A stretch of 64,000 nt of DNA, from positions 5,270,001-5,334,000 of the forward strand of contig NZ_CP072600.1 of the NCBI RefSeq assembly GCF_019891175.1, read 5' to 3'. Source of the stretch: Leptothermofonsia sichuanensis E412. GTDB taxonomy: Bacteria > Cyanobacteriota > Cyanobacteriia > Leptolyngbyales > Leptolyngbyaceae. The stretch's first letter is position 1, and every line of letters begins with the position of its first letter. Positions 16,518 through 25,666 of the stretch are shown one piece after another. A program made the position numbers and the translations under genes. The notes under the pieces are model-generated. The model saw only the letters and a list, made by a program, of their open reading frames with translations, did not search any database and had not been told where the DNA came from.

Positions 16518-17362
16518 AGTTCTTTACCAAGCAATACGGGGGGTAATGCCTCTTTAGAAGGCTGTTTGGGGGGAAAAGTTCCGTAAAAATCGCGTATGTG
16601 TCTGGTAAAACCAGTAGGGCACTCCAGGTGGACTACATGGCTGCATCCTGGAATAATTTCTAGTTGGGCGGTTGGGCAATGGGTCGCCATTTCCTGGTTA
16701 ATCCTGCAAAATTTGCGATCGCCTTCTCCCACCAGCAGCAACAGGGGTTGACGATGGGACTTCAGCCGTTCCCACAAAGAAGGTTGGTTGCCCGTACCCA
16801 GAGAGCGGAGAGACTTTGCCAGTTCGTCGGGGCGGTTCTGCCATCGCCGCTCCAGCATTGCCCCAAATGCTGCATGTTGCTGTAATGACTGGAACAGAGG
16901 TTGCCCATACCAGCCAGTCAAAAACGCAGGAAAATCTGCTGCCAATTGATCTGCCAGAGCGCGATCGCGCTGCAACCGTGCCTGTTGTTCTGGCTCTGTT
17001 TTTAGCCCAGGAGAAGCCGACTCCAAAATGACTTTAGGAAATCGATGGGCAAAATGGATCGCCAGATACAGTGCCAACCGCCCCCCCATTGAGTATCCAA
17101 CCAGCAGGCAGGTGGGAATTCTGTGTTCATCTAACCAATCGACCAGGGCATTAGCGGTGTCAGGCATCCTGTAGAGATCGTCCCCGCCCTCCACCGCTGT
17201 CTGACCGTGACCGGGCAAATCCAATGCAATACAACAAAACTGGTCCGACAACTGAGCCATGACCGGCTCAAAATCTCGGCTACTCCCCAAAAAACCATGC
17301 AGAAATAAAACTACGGGTAAGCCGGGATCCCCCTGAATTAGGGCATGGAAATGATAGGGCAT
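16511..17362 (-). CDS. menH: 2-succinyl-6-hydroxy-2,4-cyclohexadiene-1-carboxylate synthase
   Basis: Alpha/beta-hydrolase-fold lyase of the menaquinone/phylloquinone pathway, which supplies the photosystem I quinone in cyanobacteria. Signatures are FLHGFLGSSRDFEP (oxyanion region), LDLPGHGQT, the nucleophile elbow GYSMGGRLAL (Ser near residue 91), ESASPGLK, and a late His in SHVVHLE. I choose ATG 17362 (MPYHFHAL), which is 4 bases after the yebC stop; a TTG at 17374 would overlap yebC. Related hydrolases are easily confused, but the HGFLGS and SASPGL signatures favour MenH. Confidence 0.88.
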   Translation of the reverse strand: MPYHFHALIQGDPGLPVVLFLHGFLGSSRDFEPVMAQLSDQFCCIALDLPGHGQTAVEGGDDLYRMPDTANALVDWLDEHRIPTCLLVGYSMGGRLALYLAIHFAHRFPKVILESASPGLKTEPEQQARLQRDRALADQLAADFPAFLTGWYGQPLFQSLQQHAAFGAMLERRWQNRPDELAKSLRSLGTGNQPSLWERLKSHRQPLLLLVGEGDRKFCRINQEMATHCPTAQLEIIPGCSHVVHLECPTGFTRHIRDFYGTFPPKQPSKEALPPVLLGKELC

Positions 17363-17366
17363 CGGG

Positions 17367-18176
17367 TTACACAATACTGAGCGCCATCAGTTCATCACTC
17401 ATCTCAAAATTAGCCGTGACGTTCTGGACATCATCCAGGTCCTCCAGGGCATCCATCAGTTTCATCAGAGAGCGGGCCTGGTCCGAATCACTGATTTCAA
17501 CGGTGTTGTTGGGAATCCAGCGGAGTTCTACGCGGCTGACGTTATAGCCCCTGTCTTTAAGGGTCTGGCTCAGGGTTTCCAGGTTGGCGGGATCGGTCAG
17601 GGCTTCAGCCGCCATCCCCTGTTCTCCTTCCAGCAGTTCGTAGGTATCGGCTCCCCCTTCTAAAAATGCCTCCAGAAGATCTTCTTCATTGACCTCGATA
17701 GTGGGTTCATTGCGACGTTTGCGCCCACTTTCCTGGGGGGTAAAGGACACTTCAACAACGCCCTTTTGGTCAAACATCCATCCAACACAGCCAGTCTCTC
17801 CCAGGTTGCCACCATTTTTGCTGAAGGCCACCCGCAGATCGGCAGCGGTGCGATTGCGGTTATCGGTCAGGGCTTCGATTAAAACAGCAACGCCACCGGG
17901 ACCGTAACCCTCGTAGCGAATGGCTTCCAGGGCAGCATTATCAAGACCCAGTTTACCGGACCCTTTCGCGATCGCCCGCTCAATGTTGTCATTCGGAATT
18001 CCGGCGGCCTTTGCCTTTTCGATCGCCGTTCGCAGTTGAAAGTTGCCATCCGGGTCAGCCCCATTACGAGCGGCAACAATAATTTCTCGTGCAATCTTAG
18101 TGAAAACCTTGCCTTTAACCGCATCTACCCGCGCTTTCTGGCGCTTAATATTCGCCCACTTACTGTGTCCTGCCAT
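17367..18176 (-). CDS. yebC: YebC/PmpR family transcription or translation regulator
   Basis: A 269-aa cytoplasmic protein of the universal YebC family. It has the diagnostic MAGHSKWANIKRQKARVD start, FTKIAREIIVAARNG, NFQLRTAIEKAKA, then IPNDNIERAI and KNGGNLGETGCV. Members bind DNA as regulators or, in recent work, help ribosomes through proline-rich stretches. Compared with the usual length of about 240-250 aa, there is a short extra acidic loop around residues 140-160. It heads a tight three-gene minus-strand cluster with menH and the TrbI-like gene. That linkage looks like shared transcription rather than shared function. Confidence 0.92.
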   Translation of the reverse strand: MAGHSKWANIKRQKARVDAVKGKVFTKIAREIIVAARNGADPDGNFQLRTAIEKAKAAGIPNDNIERAIAKGSGKLGLDNAALEAIRYEGYGPGGVAVLIEALTDNRNRTAADLRVAFSKNGGNLGETGCVGWMFDQKGVVEVSFTPQESGRKRRNEPTIEVNEEDLLEAFLEGGADTYELLEGEQGMAAEALTDPANLETLSQTLKDRGYNVSRVELRWIPNNTVEISDSDQARSLMKLMDALEDLDDVQNVTANFEMSDELMALSIV

Positions 18177-18300
18177 ACCCTAACGATAGTCACATCAATC
18201 CTGGATTCCCGCTGGCTGCTCACCTGGCTGAGAATTCCTTTTAGAGAATCACTTTTTAGAGAATCACTATTTATTAGGATAGTCAAAGTTGGCGTTTTCC

Positions 18301-18879
18301 CTACTGAAAAGTCCGCAGTATTCCATCCCCAACCAGGATGGGAACACGGGTTGTTTCGAGATAGGCGGCAATCCCGTACTGGTAACTTGTTTCAGAAAGG
18401 GCACTCCTGGGTTTGATTGCCACAGTCAGGAGGCTACCTGACGGCAGAGACGGATTAAACCCAACCCAAAGGACGCCTGTTTCATCGACCCAGGTTCCCG
18501 CCAGGGCGATCGCCGGTCCCTGCTGCTCCACCGTTCCCATAAACACCCGGATACTCGATGGATCGAGGGGCAGCGGGAGCATCTGGCTGGGCTGACCAGG
18601 TTGGGTGAACACAAACGAGAGTGTTTCAAATCGCCTGTCTGCCCGTTGGGGCAGGGTCATGGTGAAGTAAACGGTGCCATTGTGGGCAATCACATTCACC
18701 TTTTGAGGATGGGATTGAGTCAACTGGACCGTTGGATGGTTCCTTCGGTTAAGGGTGTGAATGGTGTCCAGGCGGTTGCCTGTAATCCAGGACCCTGTGC
18801 GCTGTTCAAGGGTTACTGCCCGTGGCTGCCAAAGGACACTGGTTACAGTAAACAGCAGAATGAAAAGCCGCGATCGCAT
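18301..18879 (-). CDS. DUF2808 secreted protein
   Basis: A 192-aa exported protein: signal peptide at residues 1-21 (MRSRLFILLFTVTSVLW...), then a beta-rich domain with VYFTMTLPQRADRRFETLSF, the strongly conserved FMGTVEQQGPAIALAG block, and a late TSYQYGIAAYLET segment. This is the cyanobacterial DUF2808 family, found in the cell envelope, with no assigned activity. It is monocistronic on the minus strand. A terminator at 18914-18950 separates it from the upstream RTX/CHRD gene, so it has its own promoter. Confidence 0.85.
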   Translation of the reverse strand: MRSRLFILLFTVTSVLWQPRAVTLEQRTGSWITGNRLDTIHTLNRRNHPTVQLTQSHPQKVNVIAHNGTVYFTMTLPQRADRRFETLSFVFTQPGQPSQMLPLPLDPSSIRVFMGTVEQQGPAIALAGTWVDETGVLWVGFNPSLPSGSLLTVAIKPRSALSETSYQYGIAAYLETTRVPILVGDGILRTFQ

Positions 18880-18913
18880 CCATCACCTCCAAAGAAATAA
18901 ATAGCTCCACATC

Positions 18914-18950
18914 AAAAAAGCCTGTAGAAGAAGCCTATTCTCCTACAGGC
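18914..18950 (-). terminator. Intrinsic terminator of the RTX/CHRD gene
   Basis: On the minus strand the stem GCCTGTAG/CTACAGGC (18950-18943 and 18927-18920) is followed by TTTTTT. It lies about 120 bp past the stop of the gene at 19074. Confidence 0.8.
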
Positions 18951-18993
18951 AACCGACTCACTCAGCAGGAGAAAATACGGGGGGTTGCTGAGT

Positions 18994-19078
18994 AATAGGG
19001 GACAGGGAACAGGGACAGCTACAAAGCATCAACTCAATACCCTGCACCCGATATCCTGTACCCGATACCCGGATCAAG
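18994..19078. repeat. GGGAACA / TACCCGATA low-complexity repeats
   Basis: GGGGACAGGGAACAGGGACAG is followed by ACCCTGCACCCGATATCCTG and a further TACCCGATACCCGG. The same word types occur near 31105 and inside ligA. Confidence 0.7.
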
Positions 19079-20465
19079 CAAACTGCACCACATTCCGATT
19101 CAGGTTGAGCCGGTTTTCCCCGGTTGGGAAGCCTGCTCTCCCATCACCATCACCGTCAATATTGGTATGAATGTTGACGTAGAAATTACCTGCCAGCAAT
19201 GCTGCCTGTTCCGCTGGTGTGAGCTTAAATTCCCCGTTGATAGTGCCAGACTTGGCATCAATTGGCGTATTTTCAAAGAAGCGCACCACGGTCGCATCGG
19301 CAAAGTTACCGCGACTGTCCCCGGCAGGACTAAAGTGCAGGTGAGTTCCAGAAATGGGATTCCCCTCCACATCTTTGGGCACCCTTAAGAACCCTTCAAC
19401 TAGGGCTTGCGGGTTTGAGCCATTGAGAATTTTCGCGTTTGGATCAATCGTTGTTTCGCCCTGGCTGAAGAGGGGAAACCCATCGAAGTTTTCATAGGTC
19501 CCATTGATGCGCAGGACTCCATTCTTTAAGGCGGTTGTCAGTTGAGATGTTCCAGAACTGTCAGTTGGGAAGGGAAACTCGGTGCCGCCTCCCCCCCTGG
19601 CTGTATTGAACTTAAAACCGTCATCACCCACATAGAGGAAGTTATCTCCAGAATTCCCAATCAGGCGATCGCGTCCCCGGGTGCCTGTCAGTTGTCCACT
19701 GCCCCGCTGGGTTTTGAAACCCAATTTTTTGTGGTTGAGGAGGCTGGCTTCTGCCTGGGCAGAGTTTTTGACAAAGTGTTTCTCGGAAATATCGCTAGAC
19801 TTCACAAATGCCAGAGATGCGAGAATGTGCCCTGTCTTTTTGTCGATAATCAATGTATTTGTAACAGCATCCAGCGGTTGCTCCAGCCCCCCTTTACCAG
19901 GATTTTTCCCCTGGGCAATCACAATGTCTTTAGGATGAATCCCATGAAGTGCAAAGCGATCGCTGGCCGGATCGAAATCAAAAATTCGGTTGGTTGTTTC
20001 CTTGCCCAGAATGATAGTATCTCTGCCAGTCCCGGTGGTAATGGTATTAAATCCACGACCAGTGCCTCGAATAATATCGCTATCTCCTGAACCAATCACC
20101 ACATTATTGCCCCCTCTAGGGTTGAGATAGTCCCCCCTGGTACCCAGGTTGTCTACAAATGAGGCATCACGGACTACTTTTTTAGGATCCAGGCTTCTGG
20201 GCGAATCCACCTGATCCAACCCAATGTGAAGCTCAAACTTGCCTACGACCGGACCATGATTATGGTCATCAGGCGTTGATGTGAGCGGCTGTTTCTCATC
20301 CGGTGCCAGAACATCATTCAGTGACTTTTCCAGTTCCGACTCTTGCAAAGAAGAGCCAACAGAGGGAGCTGTCGAATGGTCTGCATGGGATGGGGTGAGT
20401 AAGGGATTGGCAACTGTGGTATGAGACTGATGGGTCAGATTGTGTTCGTGATCAAGTCCTGCCAT
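19074..20465 (-). CDS. RTX-like calcium-binding protein with C-terminal CHRD domain
   Basis: A 463-aa protein without a classical signal peptide. The N-terminus is His/Asp-rich (HEHNLTHQSHTT). Residues about 120-170 carry RTX-like nonapeptides (GGNNVVIGSGDSDIIRGTG, TITTGTGRDTIILG), a second set follows at about 265-285 (TGTRGRDRLIGNSGDNFLYV), and the last 150 residues form a CHRD domain: LHFSPAGDSRGNFADATVV, FKLTPAEQAALLAGNFYVNI and GRAGFPTGENRLNLN. RTX proteins without signal peptides normally leave by type I secretion, so this is probably extracellular or surface-bound. A strong terminator follows. The CHRD call is firm; function is not known. Confidence 0.82.
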   Translation of the reverse strand: MAGLDHEHNLTHQSHTTVANPLLTPSHADHSTAPSVGSSLQESELEKSLNDVLAPDEKQPLTSTPDDHNHGPVVGKFELHIGLDQVDSPRSLDPKKVVRDASFVDNLGTRGDYLNPRGGNNVVIGSGDSDIIRGTGRGFNTITTGTGRDTIILGKETTNRIFDFDPASDRFALHGIHPKDIVIAQGKNPGKGGLEQPLDAVTNTLIIDKKTGHILASLAFVKSSDISEKHFVKNSAQAEASLLNHKKLGFKTQRGSGQLTGTRGRDRLIGNSGDNFLYVGDDGFKFNTARGGGGTEFPFPTDSSGTSQLTTALKNGVLRINGTYENFDGFPLFSQGETTIDPNAKILNGSNPQALVEGFLRVPKDVEGNPISGTHLHFSPAGDSRGNFADATVVRFFENTPIDAKSGTINGEFKLTPAEQAALLAGNFYVNIHTNIDGDGDGRAGFPTGENRLNLNRNVVQFA

Positions 20466-20617
20466 AACAAACTCCTTGAAATTGGAAAAACAACAAGTAA
20501 TGAAGACCAGATTTTATGAAGCACTCAAGCTGGTAGAGGCAAAGGGTAATCTGGATCACCAGCTATGGATGTATCAGGCTGGATGTATTAGAAAATGTAA
20601 AGGAATGCCAGATGACA

Positions 20618-20696
20618 ATATGAATTGAGATCTGTTCAATTCATGCAATTTCTAATTCATCCCTGGAATTAATTCATTTCTGGAATCAGCAATGCC
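20618..20696. repeat. ATGAATTG family repeat, partial copy d
   Basis: ATATGAATTGAGATCTG with TTCAATTCATGCAATT, then TCTGGAATCAGCAATGCC. A diverged relative of the copies at 20756 and 21270. Confidence 0.6.
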
Positions 20697-20755
20697 AACT
20701 GTAAAGCCATTACAATCAGCGGAAAGATGAAAATCAAGATGATCCAGATTTACGG

Positions 20756-20837
20756 TGGATGGTACTGAATAGGAGTATGAATTGGAACGAAGTTTCAATT
20801 CATACAACACTTAATTCATAACCAAAATTAGCAATCC
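20756..20837. repeat. ATGAATTGGAACGAAG family repeat, copy b
   Basis: GGTACTGAATAGGAGTATGA leads into the ATTGGAACGAAGTTTCAATT hairpin, followed by CAACACTTAATTCATAACC and AAAATTAGCAATCCC. Confidence 0.85.
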
Positions 20838-21269
20838 CTTAGGGTAAAAGGAAAAGCCGGAGTGAAACTAAGCTAAACCCTGTCCATAGACAGTTTTGCA
20901 GGTTCTCTCAGAAGAATCTTCAAGTTACCAGTCGGACATAGGTTAAAGATGGTCTTCAAAGATGAATTATCGTGCTTTGCTACCTGGGACAAACATCCGT
21001 TAAAAAGCAACCCTGATTGAAGTGGATTGGTGCGATCGCACGAATTGCTTACCCTTCAAACAGTAATGCAGGATCATTTGCAATAGCACTGCTAACTGGA
21101 CCAATTTAAAAACTGACCCAAATTAACTGGAACTCTAACTATTATCAGGTTCTAATTAACTCATTTCAGTGGTCACCGTATTCATAGCGGTAGCCATCCA
21201 GGCAGAAAAACCTATATCATTCTGGATTTTGGATTGGCATTGTTGCATGAAAGTGAAAGATGGTCGAAT

Positions 21270-21352
21270 GGGGTGGTGCTGAATAGCAGTATGAATTGGA
21301 ACGAAGTTTCAATTCATACAACGCTCAATTCATACCCGAAATCAGCAACGCC
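21270..21352. repeat. ATGAATTGGAACGAAG family repeat, copy c
   Basis: GGGGTGGTGCTGAATAGCAG leads into the same hairpin as copy b, then CAACGCTCAATTCATACCC and GAAATCAGCAACGCC. Nearly identical to copy b across the hairpin. Confidence 0.85.
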
Positions 21353-21379
21353 TCGAATGGCGATGACATAAGGAGTTAA

Positions 21380-21412
21380 AGATCTCTAACTTCTTGAAGA
21401 AGTTGGAGATCT
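21380..21412. repeat. 33-bp palindrome, copy 3
   Basis: AGATCTCTAACTTCTTGAAG with the complementary second arm, preceded by GACATAAGGAGTTAA as at copy 1. Confidence 0.85.
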
Positions 21413-21516
21413 GAGCCAGCGCATTTGGCTGAATTCAGTGGTGACATTCAAACATGGTCAATTTTATCTATTGACTGATTCAGCGGACTGCCATAAAAAC
21501 TCTCTAGAAAGCCACC

Positions 21517-21549
21517 TATAGGGTTTCTCAATTGAGTGAGATACGGGGA
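21517..21549. repeat. Orphan MITE end
   Basis: TATAGGGTTTCTCAATTGAG followed by TGAGATACGGGG matches one end of the TGAGGTAC MITE family. No second end is found nearby. Confidence 0.6.
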
Positions 21550-22063
21550 TGGGCGACGCTGAAGAGAAATATCTGGAGCAGGGAAGATATAAACTTTTAC
21601 AAGCACGCTTGCATTTTGCTTGAATCTACGGGGAACAATAGATAAACTAGATCCACTTTAATGCTCTGTTATTTCCCATCATTGGGTCGAGTTATTCGGT
21701 GTGGCCCAAAGTCCATACTGACTGTTCCCATGGGTTAAAACCTGTCCCTGAGCCTGAAGCACCTGCGGATGTGCTTTGGATTCTATCTACACACCCTTGT
21801 TGCCAAAGCCCCCTGCTCCAATTGTTGCCGAAGCCCCCCTCTCCAGCCAGAAAATTTTGGGATAGGTTTCTACTAAAATCCGACACCAGGCTGTCGATTG
21901 CTTCCAGCACCAGCGTTGCTGATTCTGGATAGGAATCAAACATTAGATGAATGGAAGACTTTCAATGTATCCAGCTATTCAGCAACACTGTACCTGACAC
22001 CTTACGAATGAGTCACCGGACTGGCGCTACAGCATACTGGTTTAAATATCTCTTCCCTGTTTC

Positions 22064-24787
22064 ATGCATCCATTTTCTTCCTCTATCTCACCAGACTTTT
22101 TGTTGCATCAGGCTCCAATTGGCATTCTGCACCTTGGTCTGGAAGGAGGCATTTCCAGCGCAAATCCGGTATTCTGCAAGTTAACGGGTTATACAGAGAC
22201 CCAACTTCGCCATCTAGACAACCGGGCAATTTCCCATCCAGAAGATTTTGCCATCGAGATGCGAATGCTCCATCAGATGATGGAAGAGACGCTGCACCAC
22301 TACACCATACAGAAGCGCTATCGCTGTTGTGATGGCACATTTGTTTGGACTGAGGTTAAGGTCTGTCTGGTTGAAAATGGGGAAACGGGGGAAGGAAGGC
22401 TCCTGGCTTTTGTGACTGATTTGAGCGATCGCCGGCTGGCAGAACAGGAAATTCATCAACGCCGTGAGCGAGAAACTCTGCTGAATGATATTTCTGCCCA
22501 GATCCGTTCCACCCTGGATTTACAAACCATTTTGCGCGTTGCCGTTCAGCGTCTACGCCAGGCTCTCGAAACCGATCGAGTTCTGGCTTACCAACTCTTT
22601 CCTGACAATAGCGGCATCTGTCTGGCAGAAGATGTCTCTGCTCCCTACCCTGCGATGTTGGGGCTGACTCTGCCATCAGAATGTATTCCCCCTGCCTATC
22701 TCGACGCCTATCGCCAGGGGCGACTATGGAGCACGCCAGATGTTCACAATGCCCAACTGGCGGACTGCTATCAGGGTATGTTAACGCAGTTCCGGGTTCG
22801 CGGCATGATTGCCTCGGCGATTGTCAGTATGGATGACGCATTGGAACCCCAACATCGCACTCTGTGGGGCTTGCTGGTGGCTCACCACTGTCGGGGTCCC
22901 CGCTCGTGGACACAGGATGAGCAGCAGCTTGTACGGGCCGTTGCCAACCAGATCGCCATGGCTCTGGAGCAGACTCGCCTACTGCATCAACTTCAGCTCT
23001 ATACCCACGAACTGGAAGAACGGGTTAACCAGCGGACCCAATCCCTTCAGCGATCGCTTCAATTTGAGCAGTTGATCCGTAGTTTGACGGAAACCATGCG
23101 GAAGGATCTGGACGAAGACCAGATGTTGAAAGCGGCTGTTCAAGGTCTGGTCAACACTCTCAATCTGGATGGTTGCATTTCCAGTCTGTTTAATGCTTCG
23201 ACCAGTTGTTTAGAGGTTCGTTATGAATTCTTCAAGGAAGCCATTCATCCATGGCAGCCCCTCATCAACCAGTCCTTTCCACTCACCGACTGGTCTGAAG
23301 AGTGCTGTCAGCATTTGCTGAACCGTAAAACTTACATGGCCCAGGTTCCCATTGCCCCTCCTGCCGCGCAACAGCATATCGACCCCACGCTAGAGCGATT
23401 TAGCGAGACGTTATCGGCAGGTCAGCCCCTATCTCAGATTCTGACTACAGTCATGAGTCCCATCATCGATGATCAGGGATTAATTGGTGTACTGACTATT
23501 TTTCAACTCCAGCCCCGGCAGTTTGAACCGGATGAAATTAACCTGATTGAACAGGTTGCCAGTCAATGCGCGATCGCGCTGCGTCAGGCTCACCTTTCTC
23601 GTCAGGAACATGAACAACGGCTCAGTGCCGAATATTTCCGCTCTTTCCTGGATAAATCCACGGATATTTTTGTTGAATACGACTCACAACTCCGCTACAT
23701 CTCGATTAACCCCGCAGGGTGCGCTCTTTTAGGGCTACCGGCAGCGGCGATTATTGGCAAAACCAATCGAGAATTACTGGGTTCCTTTGCAGATGAGCTA
23801 GATCCACTGATTCAGCAGGCATTTGATACCAGGGAAAAGGTCTTTGTTGACCATGAAATGACCTTTCCCCACAGCGGTGTACGTGTTTTTGAAACGACCT
23901 ATGCTCCCATTACCAGCCGCTCAGGAATGGTTCAACGGGTGATTGGAGTGTGGCGAGATGTGACCGAGTTTAAGCACCAGTGGCAACTGCTAGAAACCCG
24001 TAACCACCAGCTTGCAGAAACCACCCGGCTTAAGGAAGAATTTGTCGCCACTACCAGTCATGAACTACGAACCCCACTTACGGCCATCCTGGGGTTTTCG
24101 AATGTGTTGCTACAGGAGTTTTTTGGAGAACTCAACCCCAAACAAAAAGACTACCTGGAACGAATTCACGCCAGTGGTCAACATCTCCTGGATCTAATCA
24201 ATGATATCCTCGATCTTTCCCGTCTGGAAGCCGATCGCCTGGAACTGGATCTGCAAACCATCTTTGTCCCTGATGTTTGTGAAGGGGTGATTGGGCTGAT
24301 CCAGGAGCGGGCAGTGAACCAGGGTCTGGAGGTCAGGGTTGACATTGACCCCAGGGTTGACTGGATGGTTGCCGATCCCAGACGGCTTAAACAAATGCTG
24401 CTCAATCTACTAACCAATGCAGTCAAATTTACTCCAGCGGGCAGCATTGGGTTGACGGTCTATACTCAACCCTTACTCACCACTTCCAGAAACACTGCTG
24501 GCTCCATCGACTCCAGCCATCGATTTCCGGCCTCTCCGCTGTCAGGGGTGATTCACTTCCAGGTATGGGATACAGGAATTGGCATTACCGAAGACGATCA
24601 GCAACGTCTTTTTGCCCCTTTTTCCCAAATTGACAGTTCCCTCTCCCGTAAGCATCAGGGAACTGGGCTGGGGTTGGTAATTACCCGTAAACTGGCAGAA
24701 CTGCATGGCGGTACTGTTCAGTTAGAGTCCACTCCAGACCAGGGCACCAGGTTTACTATTTCTCTACCCTTAAGAGCAGGGAATTAG
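22064..24787 (+). CDS. PAS-GAF-GAF-PAS sensor histidine kinase, possible cyanobacteriochrome
   Basis: A 907-aa soluble sensor kinase. PAS 1 is at about 10-125; GAF 1 (150-310) resembles bilin-binding GAF domains, with YRQGRLWSTPDV, LADCYQGML at C235-Y236 and LWGLLVAHHCRGPRSW. GAF 2 (350-515) lacks a bilin cysteine in that place, and PAS 2 is at about 525-640. HisKA has SHELRTP with phospho-acceptor H666, and HATPase_c has N-box NLLTNAVKFTP, DTGIGIT and GTGLGLVI. There are no membrane segments and no receiver domain. The standard bilin motif is Cys-His; here it is Cys-Tyr, so chromophore binding is a prediction. No partner regulator is adjacent. Confidence 0.88.
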   Translation: MHPFSSSISPDFLLHQAPIGILHLGLEGGISSANPVFCKLTGYTETQLRHLDNRAISHPEDFAIEMRMLHQMMEETLHHYTIQKRYRCCDGTFVWTEVKVCLVENGETGEGRLLAFVTDLSDRRLAEQEIHQRRERETLLNDISAQIRSTLDLQTILRVAVQRLRQALETDRVLAYQLFPDNSGICLAEDVSAPYPAMLGLTLPSECIPPAYLDAYRQGRLWSTPDVHNAQLADCYQGMLTQFRVRGMIASAIVSMDDALEPQHRTLWGLLVAHHCRGPRSWTQDEQQLVRAVANQIAMALEQTRLLHQLQLYTHELEERVNQRTQSLQRSLQFEQLIRSLTETMRKDLDEDQMLKAAVQGLVNTLNLDGCISSLFNASTSCLEVRYEFFKEAIHPWQPLINQSFPLTDWSEECCQHLLNRKTYMAQVPIAPPAAQQHIDPTLERFSETLSAGQPLSQILTTVMSPIIDDQGLIGVLTIFQLQPRQFEPDEINLIEQVASQCAIALRQAHLSRQEHEQRLSAEYFRSFLDKSTDIFVEYDSQLRYISINPAGCALLGLPAAAIIGKTNRELLGSFADELDPLIQQAFDTREKVFVDHEMTFPHSGVRVFETTYAPITSRSGMVQRVIGVWRDVTEFKHQWQLLETRNHQLAETTRLKEEFVATTSHELRTPLTAILGFSNVLLQEFFGELNPKQKDYLERIHASGQHLLDLINDILDLSRLEADRLELDLQTIFVPDVCEGVIGLIQERAVNQGLEVRVDIDPRVDWMVADPRRLKQMLLNLLTNAVKFTPAGSIGLTVYTQPLLTTSRNTAGSIDSSHRFPASPLSGVIHFQVWDTGIGITEDDQQRLFAPFSQIDSSLSRKHQGTGLGLVITRKLAELHGGTVQLESTPDQGTRFTISLPLRAGN

Positions 24788-24859
24788 AAAAGGGGTGGCT
24801 CCTGACCCCTCTCGCTACCCTGTAACCTGCCGCTACCCTGTAACCTGATTAGCCGGTCC

Positions 24860-25666
24860 CTATTTCCAAACCACTGTCAAAAGGCATAACAACAGGGACT
24901 CTGTCCACTCAACCGTGGCTCCATAGGTATCACCAGTGTGCCCACCCAGTTTGTGATTAAACCAGGCTCCGGTGAGGAGGGCGATCGCCCCCCCGCCAAT
25001 TGCCATTGTGCCCGCCGCAACCCATTGCTGGGGATTTAGAAATAAATGCAACCCACTCAGCCCCAGAAGCAGCCATAAACTGGGAACCGCCTCTAAAGTG
25101 GAATTGATCGCGGCTTTATGAAGTGCCCCTTTACCATTGGGTCTGAGATAGGGATAGCGAGCGATCGCCACCAACTGTCCCCATCGTGCCCAACTGGTCA
25201 CAGCCAGCAATGCCAGCCAGCGATCGGAGTCCAGACTGGCCAGCGCAGTCGTCTTGAGCAGCAGGATTAACCCCGCGGCCATGACCCCAAATGCCCCGGT
25301 GTGACTGTCCGCCATCACAGACAGGCGCCGCCGCGGGTCAGGCACTGCCAGTCCATCAGCAGAATCCATCGCACCGTCCAGGTGAAGTCCACCCGTGATG
25401 CCAACCCAGGCAGCAATCACCAGAGTACTCCGTACCAGAGTCGGCATTCCCAACCAGGTCAGCCCCCAGTCCAACAGCCCCAGCACCCCACCGATTAACA
25501 GCCCCACCACCGAAATCCAGCGCGCAATGCCGTTAAACTCCAGTCTCCAATGCTGGGGGATAGGGATACAGGTGTAGAACGCGATCGCCCCCAGCAGCGT
25601 AGAAACCGATAGTTCCAGAGTACTTTTGGCGGCATTTGTTATTTTTCTGCAAAAGCGATTTATCAT
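24860..25666 (-). CDS. cobS: Adenosylcobinamide-GDP ribazoletransferase (cobalamin synthase)
   Basis: Integral-membrane enzyme of the last steps of cobalamin assembly, joining the lower ligand to adenosylcobinamide-GDP. The 268-aa protein has several hydrophobic segments and the family motifs FYTCIPIPQHW near 33, GGLHLDGAMDSADGLA at about 92-107 and the conserved FGVMAAGLILLLK. Asp residues in the HLDGxxD motif are metal-binding in this family. It stands alone, and no B12-riboswitch core is visible upstream. Function is secure. Confidence 0.93.
   Translation of the reverse strand: MINRFCRKITNAAKSTLELSVSTLLGAIAFYTCIPIPQHWRLEFNGIARWISVVGLLIGGVLGLLDWGLTWLGMPTLVRSTLVIAAWVGITGGLHLDGAMDSADGLAVPDPRRRLSVMADSHTGAFGVMAAGLILLLKTTALASLDSDRWLALLAVTSWARWGQLVAIARYPYLRPNGKGALHKAAINSTLEAVPSLWLLLGLSGLHLFLNPQQWVAAGTMAIGGGAIALLTGAWFNHKLGGHTGDTYGATVEWTESLLLCLLTVVWK

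Larger units (their letters stand above)
20466..22063. other. 1.6 kb gene desert filled with dispersed repeats
   Basis: No supported protein gene on either strand; the short open frames near 21700-21940 overlap each other in opposite directions and look incidental. It holds three copies or partial copies of the ATGAATTGGAACGAAG family, palindrome copy 3 and one orphan MITE end. A promoter for the histidine kinase should lie in the last 150 bp. Confidence 0.6.
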
